From assembly GCF_900699765.1 (NCBI RefSeq), contig NZ_CAADHO010000005.1, positions 428,189 through 492,188 on the forward strand: a stretch of DNA of 64,000 nucleotides, given 5' to 3'. The notes beneath the pieces were generated by a model. The model did not search any database. It was given only the letters and a program-made list of their open reading frames with translations, and had not been told where the DNA came from. The position numbers and the translations under genes were made by a program. Shown one piece after another: positions 28,001-35,040 of the stretch (within the stretch, counting starts at the first letter, position 1; every line of letters starts with the position of its first letter). The stretch is from Desulfoluna butyratoxydans (GTDB lineage: Bacteria > Desulfobacterota > Desulfobacteria > Desulfobacterales > Desulfolunaceae).

Positions 28001-28403
28001 CGAGAGACTCCACCTGGTGGAGGCCTCCCTTGCCGTGGTGCTGGAATCCGCCGAAAAGATCGGCAACACCACCGCCCCTGACAACGTCCCGCCCGTCACG
28101 CCCCCCCGTCCGTCCTCGCCCATGGAAACAGCACTGGCCCTGCTGCCTGAGCTGGCCGGCCACCTGGCACAATTCGATCCCGTGGCCTCAGAAGGGTGCT
28201 TCCGGAAGGTCCAGGAAAACCTGGCCCGTATCCCCCGGCCGGCCTCCGACATGACACAACTGATCACGGCCATGGAAAAAGCGATCCTGGCATACGATTT
28301 CGAGGGGGCCGCCTCCCTTACGGACACCCTCTCGCGACACCTCAAACACACCGGCGGGCCAGCCCCGGCGAGCGCAAGCACGTCGTCGCGCCCCAACGAA
28401 TAA
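25011..28403 (+). CDS. hybrid sensor histidine kinase (PAS-PAS-HisKA-HATPase-REC-REC-HPt)
   Basis: 1130 residues, no membrane segment, so a cytosolic sensor. PAS domains lie at about 47-160 and 210-322, each followed by a coiled coil. HisKA has SEFLANMSHEIRTPLNAIVG with phospho-His379; the ATPase has N box LISNAFKF and G boxes DTGIGI and GGTGLGL. Receiver 1 (about 618-740) has phospho-Asp673; receiver 2 (about 763-885) has phospho-Asp813; a C-terminal HPt domain has His963 (SVHALKGVAG). This is a BarA/TorS-like phosphorelay protein. The HD-GYP response regulator begins 35 bases after its stop and is the likely partner. The signal is unknown. Confidence 0.95.
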   Translation: MMKPGHVGRRSPEGYPLPDPTRHETPEEIILRLEAELTQARASLAVKDAMVEHASDGVVVIQDECFVFANGKVKQHLGLPSREIIGHPIAEFIHHDDTIRVLESYRLTIGDASGEGFSEYTFRTVKADDSFGVVRLRSSGILWNGRPATLTFLRDITRQITSQAELEEYRDKLEEKVENRTAEMVAANRKLREEIAKRKTYEEELIKSRSSYQTILDSIQEGFFEVNLAGKLIFFNNSMCDISGYTRQELMGLHYKAYTSKKTAAELFNVFSTIYKTGTSGKISDYEMVGKNKSAVLSISATLIRNQHGEPTGFRGVARDITDRKRAEEALAQARNDLEKRVEERTAELIRANERLTRAKEEADKSTRAKSEFLANMSHEIRTPLNAIVGMSDLLTKNIDTEKRLEYLGIIRSSSLSLLELINDILDFSKIDAGKLTFESIPFSLHELIDESTDMFLEKNMAKQLELIIDIDPRIPRQLIADPLRLRQVLSNLISNAFKFTEKGEICIRVSLKEMEGSRATLLFEIRDTGIGIDPALLESGSDDIFNAFAQADGSTTRKYGGTGLGLAICRNIVRIMGGDIWVKSERGQGSLFSFTARFKVVPESVTATPTLPPTMGEMYALIVDDNPSTLMVIKRYMESFGFRTDLAESGEQALGLCRGAHQGRAYDLVVLDVRLPGMDGIEVARQIKGTNRPDAPPIIIISALGNEFEIKRAKQLGVESFLLKPIKQSLLFDSIMEIFGYESTQKNDTARHPAPSDEFSGVSVLLVEDNPINRMVATEMLQGSGALIDTAECGTEAVEKVKTQNYDVVLMDIQMPQMDGYQATRAIRNELKRIGLPIIAMTAHAMYGDREKCLAAGMNDYISKPIDRTRLFSVIRKNIRLTEALKLGARYAQRSDQAPARREFSFTLPGLNLEEGVHRLGGSWNTYVRILQEFKAQYTPFFTEFRKLMAGGNLDEAARSVHALKGVAGNISAGELMLAAKSLETAIQKEEKDHIAERLHLVEASLAVVLESAEKIGNTTAPDNVPPVTPPRPSSPMETALALLPELAGHLAQFDPVASEGCFRKVQENLARIPRPASDMTQLITAMEKAILAYDFEGAASLTDTLSRHLKHTGGPAPASASTSSRPNE

Positions 28404-28437
28404 AAGGCCTTCGAAGCCTGGCACAAGGACCGACCCC

Positions 28438-29478
28438 ATGACAGAACATGCCAACAGGAGAATCCTCCTCGTTGACGATACCAAGGCCAACATCGACATC
28501 CTCGTCCAGGCCCTCAGGGAGGACTACAAGCTCGGGGTGGCCTTAGGCGGCGAAAAAGCCATTGAGTACGCCCACGCCAACCCTCTGGACCTCATCCTCC
28601 TGGACATCCTCATGCCGGGCATGGACGGGTTTGAGGTCTGCAGCCGGCTCAAGGAGTCACCGGCCACCCGGGACATCCCCATCATCTTCATCACCGCCAT
28701 GGACGACCCCGCCCACAAGCGCAAGGGGCTCTCCATCGGTGCCGTGGACTACATCACCAAACCCTTTGACATCTCCGAAGTCAGGGCCCGGGTAAAAACC
28801 CACCTCACCCTCAAGGTGACCCAGGAGAGCCTGAAAAACAAAAACCTCATCCTGGAAGAGAAGGTGAGGCAGCGCACCCGGGAACTCAAGGAGACCCAGG
28901 TGGAGATCGTCAACCGCCTGAGCCTGGCCTCCAAGTTCCGGGACTGCGGCACCGGCCAGAACGTGCTGCGCATCAGCAAACTGGCCGAGATGCTCGGCAG
29001 CAGGGCCGGTCTGTCCGAAGAGGAGACCGAACGCCTGGCCCTCTCCAGCACCCTGCACGACGCCGGAAAGATCGGCATCCCGGATGAAATCCTCATGAAA
29101 AAAGGAAAACTCACCGACACCGAATGGGAGCAGATGAAAGGGCACACCACCATCGGCGCCCGCCTCCTGGCCGGAAGCAACTCTCCGCTGATGCAGGACG
29201 CCCGCACCATCGCCCTCACCCACCATGAACGATGGGACGGCACCGGGTACAACCAGGGAATCAAAGGCGAAGAGATCCCCCTCATCGGTCGCATCGTGGC
29301 CATCTGCGATGTGTTTGACGCCCTCATCTCCGAGCGCCCCCATAAGGCCCCCTGGCCTGTGGAAAAAGCCTTCCGGGAAATTCAGGCGTGCAGCGGCTCC
29401 CACTTCGATCCCCGGCTGGTGGAGCTGTTCATGGAGATGCGCGAGGCCGTCGTTGACCTCATCGCAAAAAACGATTAG
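28438..29478 (+). CDS. response regulator with degenerate HD-GYP domain
   Basis: 346 residues. Receiver domain 1-120 has acidic pocket Asp13/Asp14, phospho-Asp56 (DLILLDILMPGMDG) and Lys108. A coiled linker leads to an HD-GYP domain at about 155-340. The HD pair is His207-Asp208, HH are 262-263 and DVFDAL is intact. Two hallmark positions differ from the usual consensus: the TGxH histidine is Asn175 (TGQN), and the GYP proline is Asn272 (GTGYN). These domains normally hydrolyse cyclic di-GMP; loss of a metal ligand makes activity doubtful. It follows the hybrid kinase by 35 bp, so it is likely its output. Confidence 0.93.
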   Translation: MTEHANRRILLVDDTKANIDILVQALREDYKLGVALGGEKAIEYAHANPLDLILLDILMPGMDGFEVCSRLKESPATRDIPIIFITAMDDPAHKRKGLSIGAVDYITKPFDISEVRARVKTHLTLKVTQESLKNKNLILEEKVRQRTRELKETQVEIVNRLSLASKFRDCGTGQNVLRISKLAEMLGSRAGLSEEETERLALSSTLHDAGKIGIPDEILMKKGKLTDTEWEQMKGHTTIGARLLAGSNSPLMQDARTIALTHHERWDGTGYNQGIKGEEIPLIGRIVAICDVFDALISERPHKAPWPVEKAFREIQACSGSHFDPRLVELFMEMREAVVDLIAKND

Positions 29479-29532
29479 AACAGGTCCGACAGGTACCCCA
29501 AGAACTCACCCCCCAACCCGTGACGGACCCCC

Positions 29533-30297
29533 ATGGACAAACAACGCCTCACACAGATTCTCGAAACCCTCAAAAACGGAGAGCTCTCCGTGGACGAGGC
29601 CGCGGGCAAACTCACCCACGTGGTCAACGAAGACCTGGACTTTGCCAACATCGACCACCACAGAAGCCTGCGCAAAGGCTTTCCCGAGGTGATCTTCGGA
29701 GAGGGCAAGACCAGCGAGCAGATCATCGGCATCATGGAGAGAATGATCACCCAGGAGAATGTCATCCTCACCACCCGCGTGGATGAAGAGAAGGCGCAGC
29801 GCGTCCTTGCGGCCATCCCCGCCTGTCGGTACGAGATGGACGCACGCATGCTCATCTGGGCCCCCTCCGACCCGGAGCCCACAGGTCACGGCACCGTGCT
29901 GGTGCTCTCGGCCGGGACCTCGGACATCCCCGTGGCCCGTGAAGCCCTGCTCACCGCGCGATACATGGGAAACCGCGTACAGTCCATCTTTGACGTGGGG
30001 GTTGCCGGTATTCACCGCCTCATGCGCCACCGGGAAGCCATGGAAAAGGCGACAGTGATCATCGTGGTGGCCGGCATGGAGGGCGCCCTGCCCAGCGTGG
30101 TGGCCGGCATGGTGAAGGCCCCGGTGATCGCCGTTCCCACCAGCGTGGGCTACGGGGTCAGCTTCGGCGGCATGACCGCCCTGTTCGGCATGCTGAGCAG
30201 CTGCAGTTCCAATGTAGCCGCCGTGAACATCGACAACGGCTTCGGCGCCGGCTACATGGCCTCGGCCATCAATCACATTCCCCTGCCCGCATCGTAA
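29533..30297 (+). CDS. larB: nickel pincer cofactor biosynthesis protein LarB
   Basis: 254 residues. LarB carboxylates and hydrolyses nicotinic acid adenine dinucleotide to start the nickel-pincer nucleotide cofactor of lactate racemase and related epimerases. Family motifs seen: LDFANIDHHRSLRKGFPEVIFGEGKT (in parts), VLVLSAGTSDIPVA, VAGMEGALPSVVAG and the C-terminal PTSVGYGVSFGG. Its PurE-like C-terminal half is complete. LarC and LarE are not in this window, so the pathway must be split on the chromosome. No strong ribosome-binding site before the ATG. Confidence 0.93.
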   Translation: MDKQRLTQILETLKNGELSVDEAAGKLTHVVNEDLDFANIDHHRSLRKGFPEVIFGEGKTSEQIIGIMERMITQENVILTTRVDEEKAQRVLAAIPACRYEMDARMLIWAPSDPEPTGHGTVLVLSAGTSDIPVAREALLTARYMGNRVQSIFDVGVAGIHRLMRHREAMEKATVIIVVAGMEGALPSVVAGMVKAPVIAVPTSVGYGVSFGGMTALFGMLSSCSSNVAAVNIDNGFGAGYMASAINHIPLPAS

Positions 30298-30583
30298 GCC
30301 ATCCTGCCCGGGCCCCGGTCCGTGTTCCGGGCCTTCGGCCCTTCGTCACCGGCGAAAAAAGCCTGTAAAAACGCCCATGCTCAACCATGGGCGTGATTTA
30401 ATCCCGGGCCCTCCCTCCCCGAGACAATACACAGAAAACAATCCAACCATATCAATCAGTTAAGAAGATAAAGAGAAACCGATTCTACCAGAAGAAACAC
30501 GTTTTTCCTAAAGCGAAACGCCCGCAGGCTTAACATATATAAAAGATTCCCCCCGACTTTTTTTCACATCCGATACGAACTCC

Positions 30584-30612
30584 TTGACAAAGGGGGATGA
30601 AGAGGATATCAA
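30584..30612 (+). promoter_or_regulatory. sigma70-type promoter of the ilv leader
   Basis: TTGACA (30584-30589), exactly 17 bases, then TATCAA (30607-30612). Predicted transcription start near 30619, about 30 bases before the leader-peptide ATG and 216 before ilvD. Confidence 0.75.
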
Positions 30613-30650
30613 GTGACGATCAAATGAATCTATTTAGGAAACCCGGACTC

Positions 30651-30755
30651 ATGTACGACGCCAAAGCGATTACCAACCTTATTATTGTGATTCTCATTCT
30701 TGTAGTGGGCATTGTGCCCGTGATTGGGATTCGTCTACATAAAGGCGACTGGTAA
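30651..30755 (+). CDS. ilv leader peptide (attenuation)
   Basis: A 34-codon frame with ATG at 30651 and TAA at 30753-30755, preceded by AGGAA at 30636-30640 (spacer about 10). The core LIIVILILVVGIVPVIGI is made almost only of Ile, Val and Leu; counting ITN before it there are 8 Ile (all ATT), 5 Val and 3 Leu codons. The E. coli ilvGMEDA leader peptide is of the same length and character. An in-frame ATG at 30624 would add nine residues but lies only about five bases after the predicted transcription start. It lies directly upstream of alternative RNA helices and a terminator before ilvD, so the role is to sense charged branched-chain tRNAs. A membrane mini-protein is the alternative reading. 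Confidence 0.82.
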   Translation: MYDAKAITNLIIVILILVVGIVPVIGIRLHKGDW

Positions 30756-30822
30756 TGGCTTAACATAAATATCACACAAAAAAAAAGCCGTTATCAGCCC
30801 TCGCTGATAACGGCTTTTTTTT
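30664..30822 (+). promoter_or_regulatory. ribosome-mediated ilv attenuator (1:2, 2:3, 3:4 helices)
   Basis: Region 1 (30664-30674, AAGCGATTACC) pairs with region 2 (30751-30761, GGTAATGGCTT) at 10 of 11 positions. Region 2, which overlaps the leader stop codon, can instead pair with region 3 (30785-30795, AAGCCGTTATC) over 11 positions including two G-U pairs. Region 3 is the 5' arm of the terminator. A ribosome stalled on early Ile codons hides region 1 and frees region 2 to block the terminator; one reaching the stop hides region 2 and lets the terminator form. The pairing is read from sequence; regulation is inference. Confidence 0.8.
30781..30822 (+). terminator. ilv attenuator terminator
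   Basis: Perfect stem AAAAAAGCCGTTATCAGC / GCTGATAACGGCTTTTTT, loop CCTC, ending in eight Ts that directly touch the ilvD translation initiation region (GGAG at 30825). Confidence 0.92.
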
Positions 30823-30834
30823 ATGGAGCACGTC

Positions 30835-32502
30835 ATGAAAAGCAACAATGTCAAGAAGGGCGTAGAGAGAGCCCCGCACCGATCCCTCTTCAAGGCCATG
30901 GGCTACACCGACACCGAAATTGAACGCCCCATCATCGGCATCGCCAACTCGGCCAACACCATCATTCCGGGTCACACCCACCTGAACCGCATCACCGAAG
31001 CGGTCAAGGCAGGGATCTACATGGCAGGCGGCATGCCTGTTGAGTTCGGGACCATCGGCGTCTGCGACGGCATCGCCATGAACCACACCGGCATGAGCTA
31101 CTCCCTGGGCAGCCGGGAGCTCATCGCCGACTCCGTGGAGGTTGTGGCCACGGCCCACGCCCTGGACGGCCTGGTCCTGATCCCCAACTGCGATAAGATC
31201 GTCCCGGGTATGCTCATGGCCGCTGCGCGCCTCGACATCCCCTCCATCTTTATCAGCGGCGGTCCCATGCTGGCCGGTCGCCACCCCGAGCGCCCCAATG
31301 AAAAGGTGGACCTCATCAGCGTCTTCGAATCCGTGGGCGCGGTTCTCTCCGGGAAGATGACCGAGGAAGAGCTCACCGCCATGGAAGACTCGGCCTGCCC
31401 CACCTGCGGCTCCTGCTCCGGCATGTTCACGGCCAACTCCATGAACTGCCTCACAGAAGCCATCGGCATGGGCCTGCCCGGCAACGGCACCATCCCCGCG
31501 GTCATGGCCGCCCGGGAGCGCCTGGCCAAACTGGCGGGCATGAAGATCCTGGAACTCGTGGAAAAGAACATCACCCCCAGCCAGATCCTCACCGAGGAGG
31601 CCTTTGCCAACGCCCTGGCCGTGGACATGGTCCTGGGCTGCTCCACCAACACCGTGCTCCATTTAAAGGCCATCGCCCATGAAGCGGGCGTTGAGGTGCC
31701 CCTGTCCCTCATCAACGAGGTCAGCAAGGTCACCCCGCACCTCTGCTCCCTGTCCCCCGGCGGCAAGGACCACATCGAAGACTTGAACCGCGCAGGCGGT
31801 ATCCAGGCCATCTTGAAAATCCTGGCCGACCAGGGACGCCTCAACACAGAGTGCATCACCGTCACCGGCGCCACCGTGGGTGAAAATATCAAAGGGGCAA
31901 ACGTCCTGGACGCCGACGTCATCCGCCCCTGGGACACCCCCTATCACGAGGAAGGGGGCCTTGCCGTCCTCTTCGGCAACATCGCCCCGGAGGGCTGCGT
32001 GGTCAAGCAGTCCGCCGTCCTCCCCGAGATGATGCAGCACAAGGGCCCGGCCCGCGTCTTCGAATCCGAAGAGGAAGCCTCTGCGGCCATCATGGCCGGC
32101 AAGATCAACAAAGGCGACGTGGTGGTCATCCGTAACGAAGGCCCCAAAGGCGGCCCGGGCATGCGCGAAATGCTCACCCCCACCTCCGCCATCGCGGGCA
32201 TGGGGCTGGACGGCTCCGTGGCCCTCATCACCGACGGCCGCTTCTCCGGCGGCACCCGCGGCGCGGCCATCGGCCACGTCTCACCTGAGGCGGCTTCGGG
32301 CGGTCCCATCGGCCTCATCCGCGAAGGGGACCTCATCGCCATCAACATCGCCACCAAGAGCATTGAGCTGATGATCCCCGAGATGGCCATTGAAAAACGC
32401 AAAGCCGAATGGGAGGCTCCCGCCCCCCGCATCACCAAGGGCTACATGGCCCGTTACGCCCGCATGGTCTCCTCGGCCAGCCAAGGGGCCGTGGTGAAGT
32501 AA
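30835..32502 (+). CDS. ilvD: dihydroxy-acid dehydratase
   Basis: 555 residues. Dehydrates 2,3-dihydroxyisovalerate and 2,3-dihydroxy-3-methylvalerate to the 2-oxo acids, third common step of Val/Ile synthesis; Fe-S enzyme. Cluster-binding cysteines sit in NCDKIVPGM and [23 protein letters not shown] and [13 protein letters not shown] are conserved C-terminal motifs. Start at ATG 30835 with GGAG six bases upstream; an ATG at 30823 lies on the terminator T tract. Expression is probably set by the attenuator immediately upstream. First gene of ilvD-ilvB-ilvN-cimA-leuA. Confidence 0.98.
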   Translation: MKSNNVKKGVERAPHRSLFKAMGYTDTEIERPIIGIANSANTIIPGHTHLNRITEAVKAGIYMAGGMPVEFGTIGVCDGIAMNHTGMSYSLGSRELIADSVEVVATAHALDGLVLIPNCDKIVPGMLMAAARLDIPSIFISGGPMLAGRHPERPNEKVDLISVFESVGAVLSGKMTEEELTAMEDSACPTCGSCSGMFTANSMNCLTEAIGMGLPGNGTIPAVMAARERLAKLAGMKILELVEKNITPSQILTEEAFANALAVDMVLGCSTNTVLHLKAIAHEAGVEVPLSLINEVSKVTPHLCSLSPGGKDHIEDLNRAGGIQAILKILADQGRLNTECITVTGATVGENIKGANVLDADVIRPWDTPYHEEGGLAVLFGNIAPEGCVVKQSAVLPEMMQHKGPARVFESEEEASAAIMAGKINKGDVVVIRNEGPKGGPGMREMLTPTSAIAGMGLDGSVALITDGRFSGGTRGAAIGHVSPEAASGGPIGLIREGDLIAINIATKSIELMIPEMAIEKRKAEWEAPAPRITKGYMARYARMVSSASQGAVVK

Positions 32503-32513
32503 CATGGACTTAC

Positions 32514-32534
32514 CGGCCGCTTCGGCGGCCGTTT
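32514..32534 (+). terminator. weak hairpin between ilvD and ilvB
   Basis: Stem CGGCCGC / GCGGCCG with TTCG tetraloop, followed by TTTACTCC. Could reduce read-through or protect mRNA ends rather than terminate. Confidence 0.4.
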
Positions 32535-32618
32535 ACTCCGTTTTAAAAGAATTTTGACGATGACTACGGCGACGGGACGCGGCCTTTCCCCGTCGCCAAA
32601 CAAGCAAAGGATCAAGGA

Positions 32619-34313
32619 ATGTCTGCAATGGAACTCACAGGAACTGAAATCCTGATGAAAGTGTTGAAGGAAGAGGGGGTTGACACCATCTTCGGATACC
32701 CGGGTGGTGCGGTCATCGATATCTACGACGAACTTGCCAGGACGGATATCAGACATATCCTTGCACGCCACGAACAGGGCGCTGTGCATGCAGCCGACGG
32801 ATTTGCCAGGGCCACGGGCCGTACAGGCGTCTGCCTGGCCACTTCCGGCCCCGGTGCCACCAACACCGTCACCGGCATCGCCACGGCCTACATGGACTCC
32901 ATCCCCATGGTGATCATCACCGGCCAGGTCCCCACCCAGCTCATCGGCAACGACGCCTTCCAGGAAGTGGACATCGTGGGGATCACCCGTCCCTGCACCA
33001 AGCACAACTACCTGGTCAAGGACATCGACAGCCTGGAACGCATCTTGAGGGAAGCCTTCTTCCTGGCCCGATCCGGTCGCCCCGGCCCGGTCCTGGTGGA
33101 CATCCCCAAAAACGTGCAGTCCCTGAAGGCCAAGGTCAACGGTCCCCAGGATATCTCCATGCGGACCTACAAGCCCACGTACAAGCCCAACGTCAAGCAG
33201 CTCTCACGGGTGGCCGGGCTCATCAAGAACGCAAAGCGCCCCTTGATCTTTTCCGGCGGCGGCGTGGTGCTCTCCGGGGCTTCCGAGGCCCTGACCCAGC
33301 TGGCAAAAAGCACCAACCTGCCCGTCACCAGCACCCTCATGGGCTTAGGCGCCTTTCCCGGCACCGATCCCCTGTGGCTGGGCATGCCGGGGATGCACGG
33401 CACCTTCCGTGCCAACATGGCCATCAGCCAGTGCGACCTGATGCTGGCCGTGGGGGTTCGCTTTGACGACCGCGTCACGGGTCGAACCGATGATTTCGCC
33501 CCCAACGCCACCATCATCCAGATCGACATCGACCCCACCAGCATCCACAAGAACATCGAGGTGGACGTGCCCATCGTGGGGGACTGCAAGATCGCCCTGG
33601 AAAAACTCAACGAGCTCCTGGAAAAAGAGGCGGTGACCGAAAACGCACCGGACCGAACCGAATGGGAGAGCCAGATCGAGGCCTGGAAAAACACCACGCC
33701 CCTGGCCTACGACCAGCAGGAGACCATCAAGCCCCAGTACGTCATCGACACCTTCTTCAAGATGACCAAGGGCGAGGCCATCGTCACCACCGAGGTGGGC
33801 CAGAACCAGATGTGGGCCGCCCAGTACTACCACTTCAACCGTCCCCACCAGTTCATCACCTCCGGTGGCTTAGGCACCATGGGCTTCGGCCTGCCTGCGG
33901 CCATCGGGGCCCAGATGGCCTGCCCGGACAAGCTCGTTGTGGACGTGGCCGGTGACGGCAGCATCCAGATGAACATGCAGGAGATGGCAACGGCCGTGGA
34001 GCACAAGCTGCCCATCAAGGTCATCATCCTCAACAACCGATACCTGGGCATGGTGCGCCAGTGGCAGGATCTCTTCTACGACAAGTGCTACTCCGCCACC
34101 ACCCTGGACCACAACCCCGACTTCGTGAAGCTTGCTGAGGCTTACGGCGCCAAAGGTCTCCGGGCCACCAAGCCCGAAGAGGTGGAAGCCGTCCTCAAAG
34201 AGGGCCTCGAAACCGAAGGGGCCGTGATCATGGAGTTCATGGTGGACCGGGAAGAGAACGTCTACCCCATGGTCCCTGCGGGCAAGGCCATCACCGACAT
34301 GCTCCTTGTCTGA
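32619..34313 (+). CDS. ilvB: acetolactate synthase large subunit
   Basis: 564 residues. Condenses two pyruvates, or pyruvate and 2-oxobutyrate, using thiamine diphosphate, FAD and Mg. The catalytic glutamate segment is RHEQGAVHAADGFARATG; GVRFDDRVTG lies in the central domain; the ThDP motif starts GDGSIQMNMQEMATAVE and ends with ILNNRYLGMVRQWQ. AAAGGA precedes the ATG by seven bases. The catalytic partner of the ilvN product encoded 113 bp downstream. Confidence 0.97.
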   Translation: MSAMELTGTEILMKVLKEEGVDTIFGYPGGAVIDIYDELARTDIRHILARHEQGAVHAADGFARATGRTGVCLATSGPGATNTVTGIATAYMDSIPMVIITGQVPTQLIGNDAFQEVDIVGITRPCTKHNYLVKDIDSLERILREAFFLARSGRPGPVLVDIPKNVQSLKAKVNGPQDISMRTYKPTYKPNVKQLSRVAGLIKNAKRPLIFSGGGVVLSGASEALTQLAKSTNLPVTSTLMGLGAFPGTDPLWLGMPGMHGTFRANMAISQCDLMLAVGVRFDDRVTGRTDDFAPNATIIQIDIDPTSIHKNIEVDVPIVGDCKIALEKLNELLEKEAVTENAPDRTEWESQIEAWKNTTPLAYDQQETIKPQYVIDTFFKMTKGEAIVTTEVGQNQMWAAQYYHFNRPHQFITSGGLGTMGFGLPAAIGAQMACPDKLVVDVAGDGSIQMNMQEMATAVEHKLPIKVIILNNRYLGMVRQWQDLFYDKCYSATTLDHNPDFVKLAEAYGAKGLRATKPEEVEAVLKEGLETEGAVIMEFMVDREENVYPMVPAGKAITDMLLV

Positions 34314-34426
34314 TCCGTGGACCGGCCCTGCGTTGCTGCAGGGCCGCCGTTTAACGCCATCGCACCCTGAACCGATACGGGCGGCCGAAATCCGGCCCCC
34401 CTTATAGATACGAAGGAAATCGACCC

Positions 34427-34912
34427 ATGAGCGAAAAACGACACATCCTCTCCATCCAGGTGGACAACGAGCCCGGCGTCCTCTCCCGCATCGTCGGCCT
34501 TTTCTCCGGCCGCGGCTACAACATCGAGAGCCTCAACGTGGCGGCCACCAACGAGCCCGAGATCTCCCGCATCACCATGGTGACCACGGCAGACCCCGGC
34601 ATCATGGAGCAGATCAAAAAGCAGCTCCACAAACTCATCAACGTGGTGACGGTCCACGACCTCACCGAATCGGACTACGTCCAGAGGGAGCTGGCCCTCA
34701 TCAAGGTCCACGCCAAGGCAGACAACCGCGGAGAGCTCATCAACATCGTCGATATCTTCCGCTACAAGATCGTGGATGTGGGTCCCGAGCACGTCACCAT
34801 CCAGGCCACGGCCACGGAAGACAAGCTAAGGGCCTTCATTGAGCTGGTCACTCCCATGGGGATTAAAGAGATTGTCCGCACCGGCAGTATTGCCCTGTAT
34901 CGCGGCAACTGA
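34427..34912 (+). CDS. ilvN: acetolactate synthase small (regulatory) subunit
   Basis: 161 residues, the IlvN/IlvH regulatory subunit that activates the large subunit and confers valine feedback inhibition. The N-terminal ACT domain reads LSIQVDNEPGVLSRIVGLFS then RGYNIESLNV; the C-terminal ACT-like domain has LALIKVHAKADNRGEL and ends with IKEIVRTGSIALYRG. AAGGAAATCGACCC precedes the ATG. Full length for the long-form small subunit. Confidence 0.96.
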   Translation: MSEKRHILSIQVDNEPGVLSRIVGLFSGRGYNIESLNVAATNEPEISRITMVTTADPGIMEQIKKQLHKLINVVTVHDLTESDYVQRELALIKVHAKADNRGELINIVDIFRYKIVDVGPEHVTIQATATEDKLRAFIELVTPMGIKEIVRTGSIALYRGN

Positions 34913-34927
34913 TCACAAAACAGACAT

Positions 34928-34950
34928 CCCCGGCCTGCGAAAGGCCGGGG
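34928..34950 (+). terminator. hairpin between ilvN and cimA
   Basis: Perfect 9-bp stem CCCCGGCCT / AGGCCGGGG with a five-base loop and no T tract. Likely a processing or stability element. Confidence 0.4.
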
Positions 34951-35040
34951 CAACCCCATGGCCGGTGCGTACAAGAAAAAAACAGACGCACAAGAGCCAC
35001 CTGGTTATCATTTTCAAGACAACACCCGGAGCAAGATGAC

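Noticed and set aside
26544..28172. 542-codon minus-strand frame opposite the hybrid kinase
   Set aside because: Shadow of the kinase receiver and HPt domains; no domain pattern of its own.
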